A DNA stretch of 64,000 nucleotides from Planctomycetaceae bacterium. Lineage in GTDB: Bacteria > Planctomycetota > Planctomycetia > Pirellulales > Pirellulaceae. The stretch covers positions 38,832-102,831 of the forward strand of contig PBNZ01000017.1 of the NCBI GenBank assembly GCA_002723275.1. The letters run 5' to 3'. The notes under the pieces are model-generated. The model was not told where the DNA came from, did no database searches, and worked only from the letters and a program-made list of their open reading frames with translations. A program made the translations under genes and the position numbers. Every line of letters begins with the position of its first letter. The stretch's first letter is position 1. Positions 49,231 through 59,600 of this stretch are shown here, one piece after another.

Positions 49231-50577
49231 ATGCAAGCTCGAAGAATAAAAACGAATCGAATTTCATGTCTTCAATGGTGCGTGAAGACCGTTGGCATGT
49301 TGCTTTTTTGCTCCAGCATATTCGGTATCTCACCGGATCCTCTCGCAAAGGCTTCTGCGGATGAAGCGTCACGTCGATACCCTGAGAACGAACTGCATGC
49401 TCAGCCCGCCATCAAGATCTCCGTCGGGCACAACGACGCGGACCTGATCGGAACCGACAATCGGGCTCTACAGGCTGCTGTTGATTATGTCGGGAATCTG
49501 GGAGGCGGTATTGTCGAGATTGGCCCGGGAGAATACTTAATGCGAGATTCTCTCCACTTGCGTAGCCGGGTGACGGTAAGAGGGAGCGGCGAAAAAACGA
49601 TTTTGAAAAAGGATGCGGAATTTCGCTCACCCTTAGCCGCTGATGGCGACTTTGGCGAAGCCGCGATTACCGTAGTTAATCCGCAAGGCTTCGGGGTTGG
49701 ACGCGGAGTTTACGTCGCATCTAAACAACAACGCAACTTCCACGGCGTGTGCGCGACGATTCTCAACCAACGAGACAATTACTTTACGCTCAGTCGCACG
49801 ATGAATGCCGACATCATGGTCGATCACGAGGGCTTTGCAGCGACCATTTATCCCGTGATCAGCGGATACAACATCGAAGACGCTCATGTGGAGAAGCTGA
49901 TTGTCGATGGAAACCGAGATAACAATCCGACCAAGATTGACGGTTGCCGCAACGGCGGAATCTTCCTCTACCGTGGCGACAATTGCGTGATCACTCATTG
50001 TCACGTGCGAAATTACAATGGCGACGGCATCAGCTTTCAGCAGTCGAATGACGTGCTTGTCGATCAGTGCGTCGCCACGAATTGCGCTGGATTCGGTCTT
50101 CACCCGGGAAGTGGTTCACAACGTCCCCGTGTGACGAACTGCAGGGCAATTCGGAATGGAGAAGATGGATTCTTCTTCTGCTGGCGCGTACGGGGAGGAA
50201 TCGCAGAAGGAAACTGGCTCGAAGAGAATGGCGGTTACGGCATGTCCATTGGCCACAAGGACAGTAACAATTTCGTTCGCAAAAACACCATCATCGGGAA
50301 TCAATTGGGCGGGGTTTACTGGCGTCGAGAAGCCGAACCCATGGCAGCACATAACATTACCTTTGAGCAAAATACGGTACGTGACAATGAAGGCTGGGGG
50401 CTGTTTGTGGATGGAGTCACCCGTGGGACAGTCATTCGAAACAACATCATTGAAGACAGCGGAAGCGGGAAACAGGTAACGGGGATTCGCCTCGGTGAGA
50501 ATGTCGCGGACGTTTTAATTGAACGCAACCAAATCACTGCTCAGACAGAATTACTTGACGAACGCAAGAACAAGTAA
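49231..50577 (+). CDS. Exported right-handed parallel beta-helix protein
   Basis: A 448-residue protein. The N-terminal 43 residues hold a positive stretch and a hydrophobic segment (VGMLLFCSSIFGI), a signal peptide. NRALQAAVDYVGNLGGGIVE near 70-90 is the typical start of pectate-lyase-like parallel beta-helices. From about 190 repeated short coils follow with Asn/Gly/His turns (NGGIFLYRGDNCVITHCHVR, NGDGISFQQSNDVLVDQCVA, NWLEENGGYGMSIGHKDSNN). Such proteins bind or cleave acidic polysaccharides. Catalytic residues cannot be assigned. The next gene begins 34 bases downstream, so the two are probably cotranscribed. Confidence 0.82.
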   Translation: MQARRIKTNRISCLQWCVKTVGMLLFCSSIFGISPDPLAKASADEASRRYPENELHAQPAIKISVGHNDADLIGTDNRALQAAVDYVGNLGGGIVEIGPGEYLMRDSLHLRSRVTVRGSGEKTILKKDAEFRSPLAADGDFGEAAITVVNPQGFGVGRGVYVASKQQRNFHGVCATILNQRDNYFTLSRTMNADIMVDHEGFAATIYPVISGYNIEDAHVEKLIVDGNRDNNPTKIDGCRNGGIFLYRGDNCVITHCHVRNYNGDGISFQQSNDVLVDQCVATNCAGFGLHPGSGSQRPRVTNCRAIRNGEDGFFFCWRVRGGIAEGNWLEENGGYGMSIGHKDSNNFVRKNTIIGNQLGGVYWRREAEPMAAHNITFEQNTVRDNEGWGLFVDGVTRGTVIRNNIIEDSGSGKQVTGIRLGENVADVLIERNQITAQTELLDERKNK

Positions 50578-50611
50578 TGAACCGAATCTATTCAAGGTTA
50601 TTTCAAACGTG

Positions 50612-52903
50612 ATGCATCGAAGAAACTTACTGGTCCAAAATACTGCATTCGTCAGTTCGTGTTGCTTTCTCCTATTGCTGATTCCCACCGCAGTTACAGC
50701 ACAGGACTCGAATTCCGCACGCGACTTGCAACCCATCGAATCAATCGGCGCGCCCAGTCGTCTTATGATCGATGTCGAGCGATTTCGCTTTGGGACCCCC
50801 GACGTCACCAATCGGAGTTTTTATCCGATACCGCAAGACGAAATCACTCGCGCGAGCTATCTGCAAGCGATCGACGAATTGAATCTGGAAGAAATCGCAG
50901 CAACACCCAACCGCGGCATGTCGGGCCCGGCAGCTTTCATGCCCGTGCTGGCGAAATATGTTGCCACAGGCGAACAGCCATGGGCCGACGCCTGCATTGA
51001 AATGCTCAAAGCGTTCCACCAGGAAATGCTACGGCAGGTGGAAGAACGAAAATGGTTCTGGCAATTCGAACACCCCGCAGCACTCATCCCACTCTATCGA
51101 AAATATTTGATGGCGGGCGGCGCCATGGATGCGGATGCCACCTGGTTTCGTAAAATGTGGCTCTGTTACTGTCGCAATCTTCACGTATGGGATACTAAAC
51201 CGGTCGAGTGGCGAGGTGGCTGTCATCGTTCGATGCCAGAAGGCTATGCCAAAGGTCGAGCCGCAGAATGGTATCCTGACATTCCCGAGGCAGAACATTG
51301 GGCCAACTATTCTCAGTGGGTCTTTCGCGATTTCTGGACGACTAAAGACGCCCCTCAGAATGACACGGGATATATGATGGGGCCGCTCATCATTCTCATC
51401 TGCGGCGGTGACCAATGGACCGGCGACGATCGCGTCTACACTCACCCTGAAATGCAACGACTCTGGCAACGCCTACTCGTCGAACTCTCTCCGGACGGCA
51501 TCGTAAATCCGTATGGCCCTAATGGCGGATGGAATAGCACCGCCGATTATCGGATCGCCATGCTGGAACGATTGTCGACCAAAACCGGAGACGGAAGATA
51601 CCGCTTCGGGGCTCACAAACTGTTGAACTACCTGCGTTATCAATCCAACTCTGCGGAATCGCCTTTGAATCGCATCCGCCATGCCGGAAGCTGGCTCATC
51701 GCCTTGGCCTACTTGTTCGCCGATGATGATGTGGCTCCGCAGATGCCCAATGCTGGTTCTCAATGGACGGAACGCGTTGAGGCGATTCGTGTTCCCCACA
51801 CGAACAAACCACTCACGGAACGCCTACTTGGAAATGCGGATCCTCGCGAAGATTTCGGCCACATCTGCTGTAGCTGGTATATGACGGGAAAAGTTTGGCC
51901 CGACAAAATGGTGTTGCGAAGCGGATGGAATCCCGGCGATTTTTTTGCACTCGTCGAATTACATCCCACAAGTTTTCCGGCCAACCCTGGCGGCATCATG
52001 GGAATGAACCGATGGGGTGCCCCGTTCACACAAATCGTGACGAGTAAAGGAGCCTCGATCGAAAATCGCTTGCTCATCGAAGATACTCGTGAACAAGCCT
52101 CACGACGTTTTCACCCCGATAAACTTCGCATCAATGAGTTCTGGAAATCCGGAGAGATGCCAGATATCCAATCCGAGGTGACTTATTTCAAAGAGACACC
52201 TGCGGCAACCTATGCAAGCGTCCGCGTTCGAAACATGGATGGGCTGCCCGTCATTTACGAACGAGAATTCGTGTTTGCCAAAAATCGCTTCCTCGCAACA
52301 CGCGAAATCGTTGAATTTGAGGAAAGCTTTCCCGCCCGTGTTGCGTCAACGTGGAACACACACAATATTGGCTCGCAAATTGGAAAACATTGGGCGAACA
52401 CCTTTATTCACAAACCCGTTGCTGCAAATGGCACGCGCAGCATGAAGACACCTCCGATCGACTTGCTGGTCTGGTTCGCGCCGCGCAATGACCGCAAGCT
52501 GCAGATCATTGACCGGTTGATCAATGATCCACGAGCTATCGCCTGCCCCAATCAACTCCGCTATCTGTGGAACGGAACGCCGGAAGCGGGCCAAAAACTG
52601 GTCTTCACTCAAGTTTACTTCCCGCACCGCCCCTACCGCCCCAAACAATCTTCCAACAATCCTAACCCCAATTTGAAGGTAGCCTACGAAGATAACTTGC
52701 AAGCTACCGCACACGCTTCCGGAATTACGGTTGTCCGAGATGATGTCGAAGCCTCCGTTCTGCGTTTGGAGCTGACACCCAAACATGTTGAATGGGTGGT
52801 CTTCAACCAAGAGGAAACGCCAATCAAGTTGGCGAAAACGGAGACAAGCGAACGGATGCATTACGAGCCCGCAGCATCGAAGTCACCGATTAAGAAGGAC
52901 TGA
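50612..52903 (+). CDS. Large exported protein of unknown function
   Basis: A 764-residue protein starting at ATG 50612, which gives a signal peptide (NTAFVSSCCFLLLLIPTAVT, then AQDSNS); a frame beginning at 50519 would overlap the previous gene. The N-terminal half is helix- and Trp-rich (KWFWQFEHPAALIPLYRKYL, GGCHRSMPEGYAKGRAAEWY), the second half more beta-rich (GWNPGDFFALVELHPTSFPA). This ordering is reminiscent of alpha/alpha-toroid polysaccharide lyases such as heparinase II/III types, but no catalytic signature was confirmed, so this is a weak inference. Context: directly follows a beta-helix protein and is near a sulfatase. Confidence 0.7.
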   Translation: MHRRNLLVQNTAFVSSCCFLLLLIPTAVTAQDSNSARDLQPIESIGAPSRLMIDVERFRFGTPDVTNRSFYPIPQDEITRASYLQAIDELNLEEIAATPNRGMSGPAAFMPVLAKYVATGEQPWADACIEMLKAFHQEMLRQVEERKWFWQFEHPAALIPLYRKYLMAGGAMDADATWFRKMWLCYCRNLHVWDTKPVEWRGGCHRSMPEGYAKGRAAEWYPDIPEAEHWANYSQWVFRDFWTTKDAPQNDTGYMMGPLIILICGGDQWTGDDRVYTHPEMQRLWQRLLVELSPDGIVNPYGPNGGWNSTADYRIAMLERLSTKTGDGRYRFGAHKLLNYLRYQSNSAESPLNRIRHAGSWLIALAYLFADDDVAPQMPNAGSQWTERVEAIRVPHTNKPLTERLLGNADPREDFGHICCSWYMTGKVWPDKMVLRSGWNPGDFFALVELHPTSFPANPGGIMGMNRWGAPFTQIVTSKGASIENRLLIEDTREQASRRFHPDKLRINEFWKSGEMPDIQSEVTYFKETPAATYASVRVRNMDGLPVIYEREFVFAKNRFLATREIVEFEESFPARVASTWNTHNIGSQIGKHWANTFIHKPVAANGTRSMKTPPIDLLVWFAPRNDRKLQIIDRLINDPRAIACPNQLRYLWNGTPEAGQKLVFTQVYFPHRPYRPKQSSNNPNPNLKVAYEDNLQATAHASGITVVRDDVEASVLRLELTPKHVEWVVFNQEETPIKLAKTETSERMHYEPAASKSPIKKD

Positions 52904-52925
52904 TTAAGGCCGAGCGAGTGCGCCC

Positions 52926-53843
52926 TCATTTCGAAGAAGCGTTGTCCTTCAGGATTGGACCGTAAACGGAATCCATCTGAAATCCATCGACCTCAGGCAG
53001 CAGTTTCAATATATCTTGTCTAGCACGCTCGTAATGCTGATCTCGCGGATAACGAAATGTATTGATTGCCGGAAAGATCAGCGCTCCGGAGGCTCGCAAA
53101 CTTCCCAGATCATCTGGCTGCAGATTCCAAGGCAATCCGAACCAGAATCTCTCGCGTAAATCCGAACGTTCTCCAGCTCGAAGCCGTCTCATTTCATCGC
53201 TCGTCGGCGTAAACCGGATCGACTTCAACTGTTCGCGCGTGACATCCGAAGCAGTAAAACAGATCGTCGCGTCCAATAACTCATGTTTCTTCAACAGCTT
53301 CTGCAGATGCGTCAAAAACTCAGGATCATCACGCCCCGTTTTCAGGTCTAACATCACACCTAGTCGAATTTTCCGGCAAAGCTCTAACGCAGTATCAAGG
53401 GTTACAATGCGATCTTTGCCTTTCAGATAAGGAATCTTTTCCAACTCCGACGCATTACGATCGGCAACTCGACCATCAACACCACAGGCTTGCTGCATCG
53501 TCGAATCGTGAAACAGGATCGGAATTCCATCAAGACTCTTTCGGATATCAAGTTCGACCATGTCATAGTGATGGTTTGCCGCCAAACGAATTGCGGTGAG
53601 AGAACATTCGGCCACATCGTCATTGACAACCCCACCTCGATGCGCGATGAGAATCGGCCGACGGCGGATCAAATCTTCGCGATCCCGAAAGTCGATCAGA
53701 GATTGAGCACCTTCATTCCTGGTTTCACCCGCCTCAGCAATTCCACCACTGGTTATCAGACTCACGGCGATCAACAGCAAGTCAAGGCGCCAAACGGGAA
53801 TCGCCACTGAATTAATCCGCATCATCGAAGCAAGGTTTTGCAT
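52926..53843 (-). CDS. Exported glycerophosphodiester phosphodiesterase-like protein
   Basis: A 305-residue TIM-barrel protein of the GDPD family, which hydrolyses glycerophosphodiesters. A signal peptide occupies about residues 8-38. Catalytic residues are in place: H68-R69 in ILIAHRGG, E79 in AECSL (usually E-N), E97 and D99 in MVELDIRKS, and H112 in LFHDST. The usual GDPD insertion spanning about 120-160 is present (GVDGRVADRNASELEKIPYL). GGAG lies 11 bases before ATG 53843. The substrate is uncertain; some relatives act on other phosphodiesters. It converges with the unknown 764-aa gene. Confidence 0.87.
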   Translation of the reverse strand: MQNLASMMRINSVAIPVWRLDLLLIAVSLITSGGIAEAGETRNEGAQSLIDFRDREDLIRRRPILIAHRGGVVNDDVAECSLTAIRLAANHHYDMVELDIRKSLDGIPILFHDSTMQQACGVDGRVADRNASELEKIPYLKGKDRIVTLDTALELCRKIRLGVMLDLKTGRDDPEFLTHLQKLLKKHELLDATICFTASDVTREQLKSIRFTPTSDEMRRLRAGERSDLRERFWFGLPWNLQPDDLGSLRASGALIFPAINTFRYPRDQHYERARQDILKLLPEVDGFQMDSVYGPILKDNASSK

Positions 53844-54194
53844 GTGTTGGATTGCTCCGTTTCACCCAAGCGTATTGGAAAGAATAAAACTTGAATCGCT
53901 CCGCTTCCTATGCTCGTCTGTATTGGGGATTGAGACAAGCAGAAGCCTGGGAAAGTGCCTGTTGATCAGGAGATTTAACGACCTTGACACGAAAAATCAA
54001 CCATTCTCCGCAGGAAATCAAAGGACCGAAATAACCGCTGCCAGCATCGGTTTAAAGCCTCAATTCCAATCAAACCGCGAATTCCAGCGGCCCCCTTCAT
54101 CCGGGATCCGGGGAACTGAATGATTCGCACTTGACGGATAGTTTTTCGATGAGGATCATTGAAGGTAGACCCTGCTTTTCAGGTATTGAACACA
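53844..54194. promoter_or_regulatory. Intergenic region before the metal-efflux operon
   Basis: About 350 bases between the divergent GDPD gene and the Cys-rich gene. CCGGGATCCGG (54101-54111) is a near-perfect palindrome and a candidate operator, but there is no evidence for its role. No MerR- or Cop-type box was identified with confidence. Confidence 0.35.
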
Positions 54195-54596
54195 ATGATC
54201 AAACTCCCACGACAATCTGCAACTTCGCTTGCCGTGATTCTGGCGATGACTCTTACGAGCGTCATCCCGAACCATGGAGGTGAATGCCGTGTAGAAACAT
54301 CGTGCGAGTCGAATCAGTGTTGCCAAACATGCTGCGTTGATAGCGTGAACGCCGAACAATCATGTTGTTCAACTCCTGCCAATGCAGTCGCGTGTTGCTG
54401 CTGCGACAGCGAAACGGAAGTCCCCGCTTCGGTGTTCGCCTCACTCGCCGGGCGGGACTTGGCTCGCTCAAACGCGTCCGTGTCAACGGAATCGACACTG
54501 CCCCATAATCGCGAACTAGCAGCGTCCCTCGCGGACCTGCGTATCAATTCGCCTTCGCAGTCCATGCAGGCGATTCTCTGTTGCTGGCAAATCTAA
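54195..54596 (+). CDS. Small Cys-rich exported protein at the head of the metal-efflux operon
   Basis: A 133-residue protein starting at ATG 54195, giving a signal peptide (MIKLPRQSATSLAVILAMTL). A frame open from TTG 54159 would add 12 residues. Between residues 31 and 70 are twelve Cys in single, paired and quadruple clusters (SNQCCQTCCVDS, EQSCCSTP, VACCCCDSE), with two more near the C-terminus. This spacing suggests metal binding. It resembles no family I can name. It precedes a heavy-metal RND efflux pair by about 125 bases, so it may sequester or shuttle the same ion. The remainder is low in complexity. Confidence 0.7.
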   Translation: MIKLPRQSATSLAVILAMTLTSVIPNHGGECRVETSCESNQCCQTCCVDSVNAEQSCCSTPANAVACCCCDSETEVPASVFASLAGRDLARSNASVSTESTLPHNRELAASLADLRINSPSQSMQAILCCWQI

Positions 54597-54722
54597 AGCA
54601 AGTACTCTTTGCGCTAGCGTTGTATTCGGTGAACTTCACCTCATTTCCGGAATGAAATGGACGTGCCCCCTACGGGCTCATACTCTATTCTTCCGTCTCT
54701 GCAAATTGCCAGAGAGTGCACC

Positions 54723-56672
54723 ATGCCTCAGGAAAAACAATCGTCGAAAAACCCATCCCCCGCTGGGTCGACACCATCGCCACCCGACGCATCCGCGGCT
54801 GCACCAGCCGACAATCGCCGGTGGTGGATTCGTTTATGGGTTCAACCCTTGTTGCTGCTCTGTGTCGGTTTGCTTCTGATTGTTTGCCTTGGTCTCGCCC
54901 AACGCTTTGGCTTGATCACAACTGGCGACGGTTCGTCTGGCTCAGCCGCGAGTGGCGGGGCGACGAGTCAATACATTTGCCCGATGATGTGTACGCCTCC
55001 CCAATCGGAAGAGGGTCGATGCCCGGTGTGCGCTATGGAGCTGGTTGCCGCCACATCGAGTTCGGGCGGAGATAGTCATTCTGTCCAAATCTCACCTGCA
55101 GCCCGTCGTATCGCGAATATCCAAACAGCGGATGTTGAATTGCTGCCGGTCACGCGAACGATTTCGGCCATTGGTGAATTGAGCTATGACGAGGGAACGC
55201 TGAAGACGCTGTCAGCTTACGTTGATGGTCGGCTCGATCGTTTGTATGCCGACTACACTGGCGTCGTGGTAGAAGCAGGCGACCAACTGGCACTCGTTTA
55301 TTCGCCGCGACTTTATTCGGGGCAAGTCGAATTACTGCTCGCGATGAAGGCTCATCAAAACACACCACCCACTCAATTATCTCGAGTCCAATTATCAAAT
55401 CAGGATTTGTTTGAGAGTGCCCGACAACGGTTGATTGAGTTGGGCATGACGGAACAGCAGATTGAGAATCTCCAGGCATCTGGCGAGCCGAGCAATCGCA
55501 TTCACCTGCATGCTCCGATCAGCGGCACCGTGATCAAAAAATTTGCGGTTGAAGGTCAATACGTCAAGGAAGGCGAGCCGATCTATCAACTTGCGGATCT
55601 TTCAACCGTATGGCTGATGCTCGAACTATTTCCGGAGGATGCGGCTGCCATACGTTACGGCCAGAGGGTCGAGGCAAATGTCCAATCGCTGCCCGGTGAA
55701 ACGTTTGTGGGCCGCGTTGCATTTGCGTCACCCAGTGTTGACCCGACAACTCGAACTGTTGGTGTTCGAGTCGTGATTCCGAATTCAGACGGTCGCCTGA
55801 GAATTGGTGATTATTCGCGCGCAACCATTGATATTCCCTTGAATCAAATTGGAAGCCAACAAGGTCCAGTCTTCGACCCAGAGCTTGCCAACAAATGGAT
55901 CAGTCCGCGTCATCCTCACGTGATCTCCGATGATCCAGGTCCCTGCCCAATCTGTGGCATGGAATTGGTCCCTGCCACTGACTTCGGCTATGTCGACGCT
56001 GCAGCAGACAACCGCGGTGCGCTCGTCGTTCCGCGCGATGCGATTCTCACGACCGGCCGGGACAGTGTGATTTATGTAGAAACAGAACCGGGCCGATTCG
56101 AGATCCGCCGCGTTGTCGTGGGGCCAAACGCAAGAGACAAAACGGTCATCCTGAGTGGACTCGAAGAAGGAGACAAGGTCGCCATCCGCGGGAATTTTCT
56201 CATCGACTCTCAAATGCAACTAGCCGGTAATCCCTCTCTGATTGACCCAACGCGAGCAGTTCCTGAAGAGGCCCCCGAAGATACCGAAGCGATAGCCGCG
56301 GCGATGTCCGAACTCAGTGAAGAAGATCGCATCCTGGCCGAACGCCAAGAGATTTGTCCTGTCGCCAACATGCGTTTGGGATCAATGGGAGCGCCAAAAC
56401 GAGTCCTCGTTAACGATACACCGGTCTTCATCTGCTGCGAAGGTTGTCGAAAACGATTGCTCAATGAGCCTGACAAATACCTGACGATGCTCGAGGAATA
56501 TCAGTCGGGATCGACGTCAGAAAACAGCCTGCCTGCCAACTCGGAGGAAGACTCTTGGTTGCCTCCGATTTTGCCACTGGAAGCCATTGAAAGTGAGGAT
56601 CCTGTATCTACGGATGGACTTCCTCCGATTCTTTCGCCTCAACTCATCGAGCCGGAGGAATCCACCCCATGA
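54723..56672 (+). CDS. RND efflux periplasmic adaptor (CusB-like) with heavy-metal-binding domains
   Basis: A 649-residue membrane-fusion protein of a heavy-metal RND pump. The start at ATG 54723 gives an N-terminal helix (PLLLLCVGLLLIVCLGLAQR); an upstream ATG at 54657 is less likely. Two heavy-metal-binding-domain motifs are visible: YICPMMCTPPQSEEGRCPVC with MELV (about 84-110) and KWISPRHPHVISDDPGPCPI with CGMELVPA (about 391-420). The barrel-sandwich hybrid and helical hairpin lie between (SAYVDGRLDRLYADYTGVVV, LHAPISGTVIKKFAVEGQYV). The C-terminal region has a YHS-like motif (EICPVANMRLGS, FICCEGCRKRLLNEP), so the adaptor carries three metal-binding modules. It overlaps the pump gene by four bases. 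Confidence 0.9.
   Translation: MPQEKQSSKNPSPAGSTPSPPDASAAAPADNRRWWIRLWVQPLLLLCVGLLLIVCLGLAQRFGLITTGDGSSGSAASGGATSQYICPMMCTPPQSEEGRCPVCAMELVAATSSSGGDSHSVQISPAARRIANIQTADVELLPVTRTISAIGELSYDEGTLKTLSAYVDGRLDRLYADYTGVVVEAGDQLALVYSPRLYSGQVELLLAMKAHQNTPPTQLSRVQLSNQDLFESARQRLIELGMTEQQIENLQASGEPSNRIHLHAPISGTVIKKFAVEGQYVKEGEPIYQLADLSTVWLMLELFPEDAAAIRYGQRVEANVQSLPGETFVGRVAFASPSVDPTTRTVGVRVVIPNSDGRLRIGDYSRATIDIPLNQIGSQQGPVFDPELANKWISPRHPHVISDDPGPCPICGMELVPATDFGYVDAAADNRGALVVPRDAILTTGRDSVIYVETEPGRFEIRRVVVGPNARDKTVILSGLEEGDKVAIRGNFLIDSQMQLAGNPSLIDPTRAVPEEAPEDTEAIAAAMSELSEEDRILAERQEICPVANMRLGSMGAPKRVLVNDTPVFICCEGCRKRLLNEPDKYLTMLEEYQSGSTSENSLPANSEEDSWLPPILPLEAIESEDPVSTDGLPPILSPQLIEPEESTP
56654..56658 (+). 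promoter_or_regulatory. Ribosome binding site of the CusA-type pump gene
   Basis: GGAGG lies 10 bases before ATG 56669, inside the adaptor gene, showing translational coupling across the ATGA overlap. Confidence 0.6.
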
Positions 56673-59600
56673 TCCACAAGATGCTTGAGTTCTGCATCCG
56701 AGAGAGATTGATCATTCTGCTCGGATCAGTCGCTCTCTTCATTTACGGTTGGCATTCAACCCAAACGGTTCCGTTAGACGCGATCCCTAACGTGGGCGAG
56801 AATCAGGTGATTGTTCTGACCTCCTGGCCAGGGAGATCCCCCAAGGACATCGAAGACCAGGTCACCTATCCGCTCTCCATCGCGCTGCAAGCTGTCCCCA
56901 ATGCAAAAAGCGTACGCGGGAAAAGCATGTTTGGCTTTTCCTTTGTGCAGGTCACTTTCGATGACCACGTTGACTTCTATTGGGCAAGATCGCGAGTCGC
57001 AGAACAGCTGACGACGATCAACAGTGAGCTGCCCGCGGATGCAGTTCCCGCTCTCGCTCCGGATGCAACAGCCTTAGGACAAATTTACTATTACGTTTTG
57101 CAGGGCCCTCCCGAGGTCGATCTGGCAGAGTTGCGGAGTCAACAAGACTTCTTCATCAAATACGCACTGCAGTCAGTTGAGGGTGTATCTGAAGTGGCCT
57201 CGATTGGAGGTTATGTCAAGCAATATCAGATCGAAGTCGATCCAGACAAACTGCGCTATCACGGCTTGCCCCTAAGTCGCGTGATCCAGGCGGTCAAGGA
57301 TTCGAATATCGACGTAGGTGCGAAAACGGTCGAAACGAGTGGTATGGAGTTTATTGTCCGCGGCAATGGATTCATCGGCTCCAATGGCACCGAAGCGGAA
57401 ACGATCGAACAGATCGAAAACACGGTCGTCCTCTCGCAGAAAGGTATCCCCCTCAGAGTCCGTGACCTGGCCCGAGTCCAAGCGGGGCCGGCATTCCGCC
57501 GGGGTGCTTTGGACTTCAATGGGCAGGAGGCCGTGGGCGGCGTAGTCGTCATGCGATATGGTGAGAACCCACGCAAAGTCATTAAAAGTTTAAAGACAAA
57601 GATTGAGTCGCTCGAAGCCGAACTCAACGGCATCAAGATTATCGGCGTCTATGACCGAACTCAGCTGATCGACGAAACCGTAGCGACACTCACGAATGCC
57701 CTGTTTCACGAGACATTGATTACCATCGCCGTGATGGTGTTGTTTTTACTTCACGTACGGGCCAGCCTCGTCATTGCAATCACGCTGCCGATGGCGGTGC
57801 TGATGGCCTTCATCGCCATGAAGGTTTTCGGGGTCGATGCCAATATCATGTCACTGGCGGGGATTGCGATCGCGATCGGCACGATGGTCGACATGGGCAT
57901 CATCATTCTGGAAAACATCTACGCCAAACTTTCCGAATGGGAATTGGCCGGCAGAAATGGCGGTGAAGAAAAGCGAATCAAGGTGATTCGAGAAGCTGCT
58001 GCTGAAGTTGTGCCCGCGGTCATTACTGCAGTCACCACGACGATTGTAAGTTTTCTGCCCGTCTTCTTCCTGACAGGTCGTGACCACCGTCTTTTTGCTC
58101 CCCTCGCCTGGACGAAAACATTTGCGTTAGCATCCAGCCTGATCGTTGCCGTGGTCGTGGTCCCGATGCTCTGTCGTGTATTTCTACGTTCTTCGGGACA
58201 ACGTCGGGCATCTCAATTTCTTGGCGGTTGTGGATTTTCCATCATCAACACTGTGTTGTGTTTCTTCATCTGGGGTCCAAGGCTTGCAGGTGATGCCACC
58301 ATGCTTTGGACTCTTACGGGTCTGAGTGGAACAGTTGGCTTTCTGATGGGCTGCTGGATGGCACGTGAACGCGTTCGCCCCATTGATAAAAACCCGGTGA
58401 GCCGATTCGTGCTGTGGCTCTATGCCGGACGGCTAAGATTAGCTCTGAACCACAAAGGATTCATGCTGACGTTTCCGGCCATCATCTTCTTTATTGGTCT
58501 GGGAGCCTGGCTAGGACTTCCTACCGTGTTGCGCCCCGTCGAAAAAATGGCGAACACGCTAGGAGCAGAATTGAACGACGTGCCTGGCTATGTCGGCGCG
58601 AAACATTGGTTTACCGGCTTAAAATCCGATGACTGGATTGCGTTGGACGAGGGCAGTTGGTTCTACATGCCAAGCCTTTACCCAGCGGCCAGTTTCTCTC
58701 AGGCAATGGAGGTTTTGCAGGCTCAAGACACTCTCATCAAGGCAATTCCCGAAGTTGCCAATGTGCTTGGAAAAATTGGTCGCGTCGAATCAGCACTCGA
58801 TCCAGCGCCAGCGGCCATGGTCGAAACCTACGTGATGCTAAAGCCGCAAGAGCAATGGCGAGATGGCGTCAAAGCCCGGGATATCTGGGATGAAATCAAC
58901 GCCGTCGCGACATTGCCTGGGGTCACACCGGCCTCCGCATTGCAACCCATCGAAGGCCGGGTCGTCATGCTGCAAAGCGGCATTAAGGCTTCGATGGCCG
59001 TCCGTGTTTACGGAGAAGACCTTGCTGGTTTGTCCCAAGCCTCGTTGGCGGTAGCTGAACACCTGAAAGGCCATCATCTTGTTAACGCTGGGACCGTGAA
59101 CCCAGACATCGTGATGGGAAAACCCTACATTGAGTTTGACGTCGACCGCGATGAAGCAGCCCGACACGGCATGACAACGTCGATGGTCAACCAGATCGTG
59201 GCCGCGGGACTAGGCGGTGTCGATGTGACAACCACGGTCGAAGGACGCGAACGATATCCTATCCAGATTCGATATGAGCGAAGTATCCGAGAACGCGTCG
59301 ACGACCTAACTCAAATCGCAGTCGTCACTCATTCCGGCGAAGTCGTTCCATTGTCTCGCCTGGCCAATGTTCACTCGACCTGGGGACCTGGTGCGATCAA
59401 TAGCGAAGATGCTCGACTTGTCGCCCACGTATCTTTTTCAACTTCCGGTTCTGCCGGAGACCTCGAAACCGTCAACTCCGTGATGGAATCCTTGCGAAGC
59501 GCCCGTGCCGATGGTGAGCTGATCTTCCCGGCGGGAAACTTTGAGCTCCAGGCGGTCGGCTCCTTCCAGAACCAGCTCGAAGCCAACCAACGGCTGTTGT

